Part shown: positions 6,596 through 14,826 of the stretch, one piece after another
Position numbering within the stretch: position 1 is the first letter of the stretch
Layout of the letters: each line of letters starts with the position of its first letter
Assembly (NCBI GenBank): GCA_903928275.1
Contig: CAIYQJ010000287.1
Coordinates: 1 to 21,342 of the forward strand
Source: an uncultured Chloroflexota bacterium
Lineage (GTDB): Bacteria; Chloroflexota; Limnocylindria; Limnocylindrales; CSP1-4
Direction of reading: 5' to 3'
Length of the DNA: 21,342 nucleotides
Translations under genes and position numbers: made by a program
The notes under the pieces: model-generated
Told to the model about the DNA's origin: nothing
Databases searched by the model: none
Seen by the model: only the letters and a program-made list of their open reading frames with translations

Positions 6596-8953
6596 ATGAA
6601 CGGCACGTTCCGCGGCACGATCGACATCGACATCCGCGATTCGGTCCCCGACTGGGCGCCGTTCGGCGCTCCCCGTGCGCCCGAGGGCTCCCCGAACGTC
6701 GTCTACATCGTCCTCGACGACGTGGGCTTCGCTGCGATGAGCTGCTACGGCGGCCCGATCGACACCCCGAACATCGACCGCATCGCCGCCGAAGGCGTCC
6801 GCTACACGCAGTGGCACACCACCGCCCTGTGCTCGCCGACGCGGTCGTGCTTGCTCACCGGCCGGAACCACACCCGCAACAGCATGGCCTGCATCACAGA
6901 GGGCTCGGCCGGGTTCCCCAACGCGAGCGCCGTGATCCCGCCCGAGAACGGGATGCTCTCCGAGATCCTCGGCGAGCTCGGCTGGAACACGTACATGGTC
7001 GGCAAGTGGCACCTCTGCCCCACCGACGAGATGAACCTCGCGGCGACGCGTCGGAACTGGCCGTCCGGTCGCGGATTCGAGCGCTGGTACGGGTTCCTCG
7101 GGGCCGAGTCCAACCAGTGGTACCCGGACCTCGTGTACGACAACCACCCGGTGGATCCCCCGAAGTCACCGGAGGAGGGCTACCACCTCTCGGTGGACCT
7201 CACGGACAAGGCCATCGAGTTCATCAGCGACGCCAAGGCCATCGCCCCGGAGAAGCCGTTCTTCCTCTACTACGCGCCCGGCGCCGCGCACGCCCCGCAC
7301 CACGTGCCCCGCGAGTGGGCGGACCGGTACGCGGGCCGGTTCGACATCGGCTACGAGGCGATGCGCGAGCAGATCCTCGCCCGCCAGAAGGAGATGGGCC
7401 TCGTCCCGCGCGACACGGAGCTCCCGCCGCTCAACCCGATCGGGACGGCGGAGACGCGCCAGGGCCCCGACGGGCAGCCTTTCCCGCCCCTCGAGTTCAC
7501 CCGGCCGTGGGACTCGCTCTCGCGTGACGAGAAGCGGCTCTTCGCCCGGATGGCCGAGGTGTATGCCGGGTTCCTCTCGCACGCGGACGACCAGATCGGG
7601 CGGCTTCTCGACTACCTCGAGGAGACGGGCCAGCGCGACCACACGCTCGTGATCCTCGTCTCTGACAACGGCGCGAGCGGCGAAGGCGGCCCGGACGGGT
7701 CGGTCAACGAGAACCTGCTGTTCAACGGGATCCCGGACGACCTGCAGGCCAACCTCGCGATGCTCGACGAGCTCGGCGGCCAGAAGACGTACAACCACTA
7801 CCCGAACGGCTGGGCGATGGCCTTCAACGCGCCGTTCAAGATGTGGAAGCGCTACGAGTTCAACGGCGGGACCGCCGACCCGTGCATCATCTCGTGGCCC
7901 GGGAACGCGGCGGCCGCGGGCCAGGTCCGCGACCAGTACCACCACGCGGTGGACCTGACGCCCACGATCCTCGACCTCCTGGGCGTCGAGACGCCGACGC
8001 GGATCAAGGGCCACGTCCAGGTCCCGTTCGATGGCGTGAGCATGCGCTACAGCCTCGACGACGCAGCTGCCCCCTCGGCGCGCAAGACGCAGTTCTACTC
8101 GATGCTGGGCTCGCGCGGCATCTGGCACGACGGATGGAAGGCCGTCACGACCCATCCGACCATCGCCGGATGGGGTCACTTCAACGACGACACGTGGGAG
8201 CTGTACCACGTGGAGACCGACCGCTCGGAGCTCCACGACCTCGCGTCGGAGCACCCGGAGAAGCTGCGCGAGCTCGTCAACCTCTGGTTCGCAGAGGCAG
8301 GTGCGAACGGCGCCTTCCCGCTCGACGACCGGTCGCCGCTCGAGATCATCCTCACGCCGCGGCCGCTTCTCACCCAGCCGCGGAACCGGTACACCTACTA
8401 CCCGGACCTCGCCGAGGTCCCGGAGTCCCAGGCGGTCAACGTCCGCAACCGCTCGTTCGCGATCGGGGCCCTGGTCGACATCCCGGGTCCGGGCGCCCAG
8501 GGTGTCCTCTTCTCGCACGGCGCCCGTTTCGGGGGGCACGCCCTGTACGTGAAGGACGGTCGCCTCCACTACGTGAACAGCTTCGTCGGGATGTTCGAGC
8601 AGAAGGTCGACGCGACAGAGGAATTGCCCACCGGGACCAACCTCATCCTGTCGGCCGCATTCGAGAAGGACGGGGAGGACCCGCCCCACGTGGCCACGGG
8701 CATCCTGTCGCTCTACCACGGCGACCGGAAGGTGGGCGAGGGCCGGATCAGGACGCAGCCGGGGATGTTCTCGCTCGCGGGCGAGGGCCTCGCGGTCGGT
8801 CGGGACGGTGGCGAGCCGGTGACCGACGACTACCCGGGCGTCTCGCCGTACCGGTTCACCGGTGGCACGATCCATCGCGTCGCGGTGGACGTGAGCGGCG
8901 AGCCGTACGTCGACCTCGAGCGCGAGGCGGCCGCCATGCTCGCGCGAGAATGA
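6596..8953 (+). CDS. Arylsulfatase, large cytosolic type (formylglycine-dependent)
   Basis: This 785-residue sulfatase hydrolyses sulfate esters to alcohol and sulfate. The active-site motif is C79-S-P-T-R83, followed by LLTGRN. C79 is the residue converted to formylglycine. Metal ligands D41/D42 (IVLDDVG) and D357/N358 (VSDNG) and the active-site G136-K-W-H139 and H232 are all present, so the enzyme looks intact. The C-terminal ~170 residues form a beta-rich, jelly-roll-like region, as in the ~780-residue mycobacterial AtsA/AtsD group. There is no signal peptide, so it should act in the cytoplasm on imported or internal substrates. AGGAG lies 6 nt before the ATG. The substrate is unknown. 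The dedicated maturase is probably the radical SAM protein at 11255-12730. Confidence 0.95.
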   Translation: MNGTFRGTIDIDIRDSVPDWAPFGAPRAPEGSPNVVYIVLDDVGFAAMSCYGGPIDTPNIDRIAAEGVRYTQWHTTALCSPTRSCLLTGRNHTRNSMACITEGSAGFPNASAVIPPENGMLSEILGELGWNTYMVGKWHLCPTDEMNLAATRRNWPSGRGFERWYGFLGAESNQWYPDLVYDNHPVDPPKSPEEGYHLSVDLTDKAIEFISDAKAIAPEKPFFLYYAPGAAHAPHHVPREWADRYAGRFDIGYEAMREQILARQKEMGLVPRDTELPPLNPIGTAETRQGPDGQPFPPLEFTRPWDSLSRDEKRLFARMAEVYAGFLSHADDQIGRLLDYLEETGQRDHTLVILVSDNGASGEGGPDGSVNENLLFNGIPDDLQANLAMLDELGGQKTYNHYPNGWAMAFNAPFKMWKRYEFNGGTADPCIISWPGNAAAAGQVRDQYHHAVDLTPTILDLLGVETPTRIKGHVQVPFDGVSMRYSLDDAAAPSARKTQFYSMLGSRGIWHDGWKAVTTHPTIAGWGHFNDDTWELYHVETDRSELHDLASEHPEKLRELVNLWFAEAGANGAFPLDDRSPLEIILTPRPLLTQPRNRYTYYPDLAEVPESQAVNVRNRSFAIGALVDIPGPGAQGVLFSHGARFGGHALYVKDGRLHYVNSFVGMFEQKVDATEELPTGTNLILSAAFEKDGEDPPHVATGILSLYHGDRKVGEGRIRTQPGMFSLAGEGLAVGRDGGEPVTDDYPGVSPYRFTGGTIHRVAVDVSGEPYVDLEREAAAMLARE

Positions 8954-9029
8954 CCGACGCCCCGGACCGGACAGCGCGACGCCGGTGATGGGCGGCGGGC
9001 CCCACCTATGACCGGGCCGCGGGCCGACT

Positions 9030-9060
9030 CGACCCGGGTCGCCGCGGGTCCCGACCCGCG
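9030..9060 (+). promoter_or_regulatory. GACCC/GGGTC inverted-repeat cluster upstream of the antiporter
   Basis: A perfect 12-bp palindrome CGACCCGGGTCG (9030-9041) is followed by CGCGGGTC (9043-9050) and GACCCGCG (9053-9060), a second perfect inverted repeat with a 2-nt centre. In RNA two mutually exclusive stems can be drawn: 31-36 with 45-50, or 35-41 with 52-58 (last two digits). The cluster ends 14 nt before the GTG start, next to the Shine-Dalgarno site. Confidence 0.4.
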
Positions 9061-9074
9061 TATGAGGTGACGCG

Positions 9075-10364
9075 GTGGTCGCGCTGCTGATCCTCATCGC
9101 CGGGTCGGTCCTCGCGTACGCGCTCGTCTCGAGGCGACTCGCCTCGACGATCGTGACCGCGCCGATCTTCTTCGCGGCCGTGGGGCTGCTCGCGGGACCG
9201 GTGCTGCACCTCGTGGACCTGGGCGCGCACGACCAGGGCCTGATCCTCCTCCTTGAGGCCGCGCTCGTCATGGTCCTGTTCACCGATTCGTCCGGGCTGG
9301 ACGTTCGTCGGTGGACGGAGGAGCCAGCCCTGTCGGGGCGTCTGCTCGGCATCGGGCTGCCGCTCACGATGGTGCTCGGCGCGGTGGTGGCCGCCGTCGT
9401 CTTCGCCGGGATCGCGCCGTGGCAGGCCGCGCTCATCGGCATCATGCTCGCGCCGACCGACGCCGCGCTCGGACAGGCGGTCGTCGCGAACCCGCGCGTG
9501 CCGGCCGTCGTCCGCAACGCCCTGAACGTCGAGAGCGGTCTCAACGACGGCCTGGCGCTGCCGGTCCTCACGATCTTCATCGCGGTGGGTCTCGTCGCCG
9601 GCGGGGCGGAATCCGATCTGCATGCCGCCCAGACCCTCGTGCTGGCCCTCGGAGGCTCGACGGTGGTCGGGATCGTGGCAGGCGTCGGCGGGGGATGGCT
9701 GATCCGGGCTGCAGCGCAGCGGGGCTTCGCGGCGGCCCGCTGGCAGGCCATCGCCCTCGTGGCGCTGGCGGTGGGCACGTTCCTCGTGGCGGACGAGGTC
9801 AAGGCGAGCGGGTTCCTCGCCGTCTGGGTGGCCGGGCTGTCGGCGGGCGCGGTCGTGCGGGGGCGCGTCGACGACGATGCGTTCCACCTCTCGGAGGAGG
9901 CCGCCGACGCCCTGACGGCGATCGGCTTCCTCCTCGTCGGCGCGGGCCTGATCGTCCCGGCCCTGGGTCGGGCGACGCCCGAGATGCTGGTCTACGCGGT
10001 GCTCAGCCTGACGGTCATCCGCATCGTCCCGGTCGCGATCGCCATGGCGCGGACCGGGTTCGCGGTGCCCACGGTGGCGTACGTGGGCTGGTTCGGACCG
10101 CGCGGCCTCGCTTCGGTCGTGTTCGCCGGCGTCGTCGTGGCGAACGCGGTCCCGGGCGCGGGCGGGCTGACGGACGTCGTGATCCTCACGGTGGCGCTGA
10201 GCCTGCTGGTGCACGGCGTCAGCGCGGCCTGGGGCGCTCGCCGCTACGCGGCATGGTTCGAGCGGGCCGCCGCGGCGGACCCGGGGATCCCGGAAGCGTC
10301 GGAGGTCCCCGAGACCGGCGTCTACGGTCGCGTGTCGCCTCGTGGCGGTGTGCACGTCGAGTGA
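9075..10364 (+). CDS. Na+/H+ antiporter, CPA1 family
   Basis: This 429-residue polytopic cation/proton antiporter is expected to exchange Na+ (or K+) for H+ in the cytoplasmic membrane for pH and salt homeostasis. It has about twelve hydrophobic segments. The family's ion-binding region reads TDAALGQAVV and then E153-S-G-L-N157-D158-G, the CPA1 Asn-Asp signature. FGPRGLASVVFA near the C-terminus is the conserved arginine-containing helix. It ends in a short hydrophilic tail with no TrkA-type regulatory domain. The start is GTG at 9075, with GAGGTGA at 9064-9070 as ribosome site; the upstream ATG at 9062 is out of frame. The inverted-repeat cluster just ahead of it could regulate expression. 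Confidence 0.9.
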   Translation: MVALLILIAGSVLAYALVSRRLASTIVTAPIFFAAVGLLAGPVLHLVDLGAHDQGLILLLEAALVMVLFTDSSGLDVRRWTEEPALSGRLLGIGLPLTMVLGAVVAAVVFAGIAPWQAALIGIMLAPTDAALGQAVVANPRVPAVVRNALNVESGLNDGLALPVLTIFIAVGLVAGGAESDLHAAQTLVLALGGSTVVGIVAGVGGGWLIRAAAQRGFAAARWQAIALVALAVGTFLVADEVKASGFLAVWVAGLSAGAVVRGRVDDDAFHLSEEAADALTAIGFLLVGAGLIVPALGRATPEMLVYAVLSLTVIRIVPVAIAMARTGFAVPTVAYVGWFGPRGLASVVFAGVVVANAVPGAGGLTDVVILTVALSLLVHGVSAAWGARRYAAWFERAAAADPGIPEASEVPETGVYGRVSPRGGVHVE

Positions 10365-10584
10365 TGTCGGCACGCCCGCGGCGCGACGTTGAGCCCGGCG
10401 CGGACGGCCGCACCCGCCCGACCCTCCTGTCGCGCGACGAGCAGAGCGCGTGGTCCGGGGCGGGGCCGCCGGTCCCGGCGCCATCCGCCCTGGCGACGGA
10501 CGACCCCGCCAGCGAAGCGCGGTACCCTCCCCGTGGTGACGCGACCCCGGCCGGCGCGGTCGTCGCCGCGCGTGGAGGTGGTCC
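10365..10584. other. 220-bp intergenic region before the GAP-family gene
   Basis: No gene seen. TACCCT at 10523-10528 is the third occurrence of this -10-like hexamer in the window and ends 56 nt before the GTG at 10585. GGAGGTG at 10574-10580 is the ribosome site. Confidence 0.4.
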
Positions 10585-11262
10585 GTGCTCCCCGAGGTGA
10601 TCGCGCAGCTCGTCGTCCTCGGCATCGGCGTGGCCGTCAGTCCCGTCGCGGTGATCGCCGCGATCCTCCTGCTCGTCTCGCCGGACGGGCGCACGAAGGC
10701 ATCCCTGTTCGTCACCGGTTGGGTCCTCGCGCTCGCCGCCCTCGGCGGCGTCGCCGTGGCGCTGGAGGGAGCGCTCGGCATCGGCGACGCGGCGGACCCG
10801 AGACGGGTCGTGGCGGTCATCACGCTCGTCCTCGGGGTCGTCCTCCTGGCCTTCGGCCTCATGCGGTGGCGCGGCCGGCCCGCGCCGGGCGACGATGAGC
10901 CCACGCCGGCGTGGATGACCGCGGTGAACGCGGCGACACCCGCGCGTGCTCTCGGCCTGGGCTCGCTTCTCGCCGTCGCGAAGCCGAAGAACCTCATCCT
11001 CACGCTCGCCGCCGCCACCGTGATCGCGGAGCGCGCGGGGTCCGCCGCCGGTTCGGTCGCGGCGCTCGCGGCGTATCTCGTCATCGCGAGCGCGAGCGTC
11101 GCCACGCCGCTGGTCGTGGCGGTCGCGCTCCGCGACCGCGCGGGCCCGGTCCTCGAGCGGTGGAAGGTGTCGCTCCTCGCGCACAACAAGGCGATCATGG
11201 CCGTGGTGTTCGTCGCGTTCGGCCTCCTGCTCGTCTGGAAGGGAGTGGCTGGACTTGTCTGA
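10585..11262 (+). CDS. GAP/Sap-family (sulfolipid-addressing-type) membrane protein
   Basis: This 225-residue protein has about six TM helices and fits the GAP family (PF11139). The family is named after mycobacterial proteins needed to place glycopeptidolipids or sulfolipid-1 at the cell surface, and it is distantly LysE-like. Typical features are the N-terminal SPVAVIAAILLLVSPDGR segment, a charged cytoplasmic loop (about residues 94-110), and the AKPKNLILTLAAATVIAE motif of the second half. The start is GTG, with GGAGGTG only 4 nt upstream. Its 3' end overlaps the maturase frame by 8 nt, so the two are probably translated together. A link to sulfated lipid is suggestive given the sulfatase and maturase but unproven; it may be a general small-molecule or lipid exporter. 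Confidence 0.8.
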   Translation: MLPEVIAQLVVLGIGVAVSPVAVIAAILLLVSPDGRTKASLFVTGWVLALAALGGVAVALEGALGIGDAADPRRVVAVITLVLGVVLLAFGLMRWRGRPAPGDDEPTPAWMTAVNAATPARALGLGSLLAVAKPKNLILTLAAATVIAERAGSAAGSVAALAAYLVIASASVATPLVVAVALRDRAGPVLERWKVSLLAHNKAIMAVVFVAFGLLLVWKGVAGLV

Positions 11263-12730
11263 CGTGACCGGGACGGGAGGCGGAGAGCACGTGGCGGTCC
11301 CGGGGGCGTCCGGCGCCGCGCTCGGCGGAGCGGGCACGCCCGGTGCCGGGGCGCGGCCCACCGGTCCGCCGGCCTTCCACCTCCTCGCCAAGCCGACCGG
11401 CGCCACCTGCAATCTCGACTGCGCGTACTGCTTCTTCCTCTCCAAGGAGATGCTCTATCCCGGCAGCCGCTTCCGGATGGCCGACGAGCTGCTCGAGACA
11501 TACATCCGCCAGCTCATCGAGGCGCACCGGGTCCCGCACGTGACGATCGCCTGGCAGGGCGGCGAGCCCACGCTCATGGGCGTCGACTTCTTCCGCCGAT
11601 CCCTGGCGCTGGTCGAGAAGTATCGGCGGCCGGGGATGACGGTCGAGCACACGATCCAGACGAACGGGACGCTCATCGACGACGAGCTGGCGGCGTTCTT
11701 CGCGGAGCACGACTTCCTCGTCGGGATCAGCATCGACGGCCCGCGCGCCATGCACGACGCCTACCGGGTGGATCGCGGCGGGGCGCCGACGTTCGACCGG
11801 GTCATGCAGGGCCTCGAGACGCTCCGGCGGCACCGCGTGGAGTACAACGTCCTCACGACACTCCACCGCGCCAACGCCGACCACCCGGCCGAGGTCTACC
11901 GGTTCCTCCGCGACGACTGCGGCGCCCGGTTCATGCAGTTCATCCCGATCATCGAGCGCCTCCCCGGACCGACGATCGACGTGCCGCTCGGGTCGCTGGA
12001 GCTGTCGCCCGGGCTCGCGCAGAAGGCGCCGTGGCGATCCTGGCGGGACCGGCCGCTCTACCGCCAGGAGGGGAGCCTCGTCACGGACCGCTCCGTCACG
12101 GCGGAGCAGTACGGCTCGTTCCTCGTCGGCGTCTTCGAGGAATGGGTCCGGCGCGACATCGGCGAGGTCTACGTCCAGATGTTCGACGTCGCGCTCGCGA
12201 GCTGGGTGGGCGAGCCGACGGGGCTCTGCATCCACTCGGAGACGTGCGGCACGGCGCTCGCGCTCGAGCACAACGGCGACCTGTACAGCTGCGACCACTT
12301 CGTCGAGGACGCGTACCGCCTGGGGAACATCACGGAGACCCCGATGGCGGAGCTCGTGGCGTCCCCGCAGCAGCGCGCGTTCGGCCTGGCGAAGCGCGAC
12401 GCGCTGCCGCGGTACTGCGTCGACTGCGACGTCCGCTTCGCGTGTCACGGCGGCTGCCCGAAGGACCGGTTCATCGAGACGCCGGACGGGGAGCCGGGCC
12501 TGAACTACCTGTGCGCCGGGTACAAGGCGTTCTTCCACCACGTGGACCGGCCGATGCGGGCGATGGCCGAGCTCCTCCGCCAGGGACGGGCGCCCTCCGA
12601 GCTCGTGGCGCGGTACGCGGCGGAGGACACGCGGATCCGCGAGGCGGTGGAGAAGGCCGGACGCAACGATCCGTGCCCGTGCGGCAGCGGCCGCAAGGTG
12701 AAGCACTGCCACGGTGCCGGGGCCCGGTAG
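11255..12730 (+). CDS. Anaerobic-type sulfatase maturase (radical SAM/SPASM) with C-terminal SEC-C motif
   Basis: This 491-residue anSME uses radical SAM chemistry to oxidise the sulfatase Cys (or Ser) to formylglycine. The SAM-cluster cysteines are C52-x3-C56-x2-C59. The auxiliary-cluster cysteines are C325, C331, C346 and C401 (Aux I) and C388, C391, C397 and C420 (Aux II). Their spacing is nearly identical to that of the characterised Clostridium perfringens enzyme, and D347 directly follows C346 as its catalytic Asp does. A SEC-C zinc knuckle (C474-x-C476-x8-C485-H486) ends the protein, an unusual addition. The TTG at 11255 overlaps the upstream gene by 8 nt and has GGGAG 9 nt upstream. 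GTG at 11291, with its own GGAG/GGGAGG, is an equally possible start and loses only a Gly/Ala-rich tail. The cognate target is probably the sulfatase at 6596-8953. Confidence 0.93.
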   Translation: MSDVTGTGGGEHVAVPGASGAALGGAGTPGAGARPTGPPAFHLLAKPTGATCNLDCAYCFFLSKEMLYPGSRFRMADELLETYIRQLIEAHRVPHVTIAWQGGEPTLMGVDFFRRSLALVEKYRRPGMTVEHTIQTNGTLIDDELAAFFAEHDFLVGISIDGPRAMHDAYRVDRGGAPTFDRVMQGLETLRRHRVEYNVLTTLHRANADHPAEVYRFLRDDCGARFMQFIPIIERLPGPTIDVPLGSLELSPGLAQKAPWRSWRDRPLYRQEGSLVTDRSVTAEQYGSFLVGVFEEWVRRDIGEVYVQMFDVALASWVGEPTGLCIHSETCGTALALEHNGDLYSCDHFVEDAYRLGNITETPMAELVASPQQRAFGLAKRDALPRYCVDCDVRFACHGGCPKDRFIETPDGEPGLNYLCAGYKAFFHHVDRPMRAMAELLRQGRAPSELVARYAAEDTRIREAVEKAGRNDPCPCGSGRKVKHCHGAGAR

Positions 12731-12847
12731 CCGCGGAGCGACCGGACGACCCGTGCGACGCGCGGTCCGGCGACCGGCCGGCTCGGGCCGGCGCGTGCCG
12801 GCGGCGGATCCGCGCGGGCCTTCTCTCCGCGGCGCCTCCCGGCCGCG

Positions 12848-12853
12848 TACGAT
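12848..12853 (+). promoter_or_regulatory. Candidate -10 element for the MFS gene
   Basis: TACGAT ends 45 nt before the ATG at 12899, within a 168-bp gap otherwise very GC-rich. No clear -35 box is seen. Confidence 0.2.
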
Positions 12854-12898
12854 GTCGGCGGCCGTCGTCCCGGCGGCGCTCGGTGAGGTGAAGACGCG

Positions 12899-14518
12899 AT
12901 GACAGCCGCCCCGACGTCCACCGGCGCGGCCGCCCTCTCGATCCCCTCGACGGCGCCGGCGAAGGCCGGCCTCGTCCTCGCGGCCCTAATCCTCGTCGAG
13001 GCGGTCGCGAACCTGAACCTCACGGTCGCGAACGTGGCGCTCCCGACGATCGGCGAGGCGTTCACCGCGTCGCAGACCGCGCTCGACCTCGTCGCCGTCT
13101 CCTACTCGCTCGGCCTCGCCGCGTCGGTGCTCTGGCTGGGGGCCATCGGCGACCGGCACGGCCGCAAGCGGATGCTCCTCATCGGCATGGCGCTCTCGAT
13201 CCCCGCCTGCGTCGTCGCCGGGCTCGCGCCGTCGATCGAGGTCCTCATCGCCGCGCGTCTGGTCGGCGGCCTCGCTGCCGGCTTCGCCTACCCCACGACG
13301 CTCGCGCTCATCACCGCGCTGTGGTCCGGGCCTGCGCGGACCCGGTCGATCGCACTGTGGTCCGCTTGCGGGGGCGCCGCGGCGAGCCTCGGGGTCCTCC
13401 TCGGCGGCATCCTGCTGACCCGCTTCGCATGGGGCTCCGTCTTCTTCGTCACGGTCCCGCTCGCCGTCGTCGCGATCGTGCTCGCCGCGCGACTGGTCCC
13501 GTCCGGCGTGAACGAGACCACCGACCCCGTGGACAGCCTCGGCGGGATCCTCTCGGCGGTCTTCGTCGGCGCGCTCATCCTCGCGATCAACTTCGCGCCC
13601 GTGCCGGGCGCCGGCACCGTCGCCCTGGGGCTCGGGCTCCTCGCGCTGGCGGCCACCGTCGCCTTCGTCATCCGCCAGCTGCGCGCCCCCAACCCGCTCT
13701 TCGACCTGAAGGTGGCGTCGCGGAGGACCTTCTGGGTGGCGGCGTGCGCGGGGATCATCGTGTTCGGTTCGCTCATGGGTGCGATGTTCATCGGCCAGCA
13801 GTACCTGCAGAATGTCCTCGGCTACTCGACGCTCGACGCCGGGCTGTCGATCATCCCGCTCGCCGTGGCGATGATCCTCGTGGCGCCGATGTCCGCCCGG
13901 ATCGTGGAGTCGCGCGGCGCGCGGTTCACGTTGCTCGCGGGGTACGTCTTCGTCTTCCTCGGGTTCGTCACGATGTTCCTCCTGTGGACGGACAGGGCGT
14001 CCTACGTCGTCGTCGTGCTGGCGTTCTCGTGCGTGGGCGTGGGGATCGGCCTCGCAGGGACGCCCGCGTCGCGGTCGCTCACCGGGTCGGTGCCGGTGAA
14101 GCGAGCCGGCATGGCGTCGGGGACCGCCGACCTCCAGCGCGACCTGGGCGGCGCGATCATGCAGTCGGTCTTCGGCGCGCTGCTCACGGCGGGCTATGCG
14201 GCCGCGATGGTCGCGGCGATCGGGACCGCGCCGGACCCGGCGAAGATCACCGCGAGCGTCCAGAGCCAGCTGACCATGTCGTACGCGGGCGCGGCCTCCA
14301 TCGCGCAGCAGTACCCGGAGTACGCCACGCAGATCATCGCGGCGGCGAAGACCTCCTTCCTCGACGGCGCCCAGCTCGCCTACGCGGCCGGCATCGTCGC
14401 GATCCTCGGCGGGATGGCCCTCGTGTTCTTCCTGTTCCCGCGACTCGACCGCGAGCGAAGGCTGCTCGCCGAGTACCACGCGAAGGACGAGGCGGCGGCG
14501 GCCGGCGGGGCCGCATGA
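12899..14518 (+). CDS. MFS multidrug-type exporter (DHA2-like, ~14 TM)
   Basis: This 539-residue major facilitator protein is probably a proton-coupled drug or small-molecule exporter in the cytoplasmic membrane. Motif A is visible as GDRHGRKR in the loop after the second helix (about residues 83-90). The NVALPTIGEAF segment in the first helix region and a GGLAAGFAYP helix are typical of the EmrB/QacA (DHA2) group. Length and helix count suit 14 TM segments. A periplasmic-looking loop (about residues 440-480) precedes the last helices, and the tail is charged. The ATG has a GGTGAGGTGAAG purine-rich site upstream. It overlaps the next small gene in an ATGA, implying coupled translation. The substrate is unknown. 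Confidence 0.9.
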   Translation: MTAAPTSTGAAALSIPSTAPAKAGLVLAALILVEAVANLNLTVANVALPTIGEAFTASQTALDLVAVSYSLGLAASVLWLGAIGDRHGRKRMLLIGMALSIPACVVAGLAPSIEVLIAARLVGGLAAGFAYPTTLALITALWSGPARTRSIALWSACGGAAASLGVLLGGILLTRFAWGSVFFVTVPLAVVAIVLAARLVPSGVNETTDPVDSLGGILSAVFVGALILAINFAPVPGAGTVALGLGLLALAATVAFVIRQLRAPNPLFDLKVASRRTFWVAACAGIIVFGSLMGAMFIGQQYLQNVLGYSTLDAGLSIIPLAVAMILVAPMSARIVESRGARFTLLAGYVFVFLGFVTMFLLWTDRASYVVVVLAFSCVGVGIGLAGTPASRSLTGSVPVKRAGMASGTADLQRDLGGAIMQSVFGALLTAGYAAAMVAAIGTAPDPAKITASVQSQLTMSYAGAASIAQQYPEYATQIIAAAKTSFLDGAQLAYAAGIVAILGGMALVFFLFPRLDRERRLLAEYHAKDEAAAAGGAA

Positions 14519-14775
14519 CCGACGACGGCGCCAAGGGCGAGCGCGACTCCGCGCCCGATGCGATCCCTCGCTTGACGCCCACCGAGCCCGATCCTGCGCG
14601 CCTGTCGCAGGTCGACGGCCTCGCCGAGCGCGAGCCCGCGGAGGCCGGCGTCCCGGGCATGGCCATCGGGCTCGTAGGCGCGGACGGCCCGGAGGACGTG
14701 CGCTTCGACGCCGTGGTGGACGGCCGACCGCTGCGTGCATGGCTGTCCGGGTACCCGTACCACCGCGTGGGATGA
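14515..14775 (+). CDS. Small hypothetical protein coupled to the MFS exporter
   Basis: This 86-residue protein starts at the ATG of an ATGA overlap with the MFS stop codon. No known domain is recognised. The first ~45 residues are acidic, Pro/Glu-rich and probably disordered. The C-terminal half is more ordered-looking, with FDAVVDGRPLRAWLSG and a YPYHR end rich in aromatic residues. There is no TM segment or signal peptide. The frame is open far upstream through the MFS gene, but that part is an overlapping shadow. The overlap and the change to non-shadow composition support a real gene. It might be an accessory of the exporter or an unrelated gene sharing its transcript. Confidence 0.6.
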   Translation: MTDDGAKGERDSAPDAIPRLTPTEPDPARLSQVDGLAEREPAEAGVPGMAIGLVGADGPEDVRFDAVVDGRPLRAWLSGYPYHRVG

Positions 14776-14826
14776 CCGGACCGACGCCGTCTGTCACGGG
14801 CCGGCGACCCGCGCGTCACACTGGGC

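Noticed and set aside
6333..6599. 88-codon + frame in the gap before the sulfatase
   Set aside because: Arg/Pro-rich shadow-like composition. It runs over the candidate promoter and into the sulfatase start.
8950..8988. 12-codon frame starting in an ATGA overlap with the sulfatase stop
   Set aside because: Too short, Arg-rich, with no sign of function; chance ATGA is common in this sequence.
7166..9802. 878-codon minus-strand open frame
   Set aside because: Antisense to the sulfatase with its complete active site. Low-complexity Arg/Val/Glu/Asp composition and no domain.
9006..11501. Very long open frame on the minus strand (831 codons)
   Set aside because: It lies antisense to the antiporter, GAP-family and maturase genes, all of which have clear domains. 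The product is Arg/Ala/Asp/Pro-rich without any motif, typical of GC-rich shadow frames.
12986..14797. 603-codon minus-strand open frame
   Set aside because: Antisense to the MFS exporter. The Arg/Asp/His-rich sequence has shadow character.
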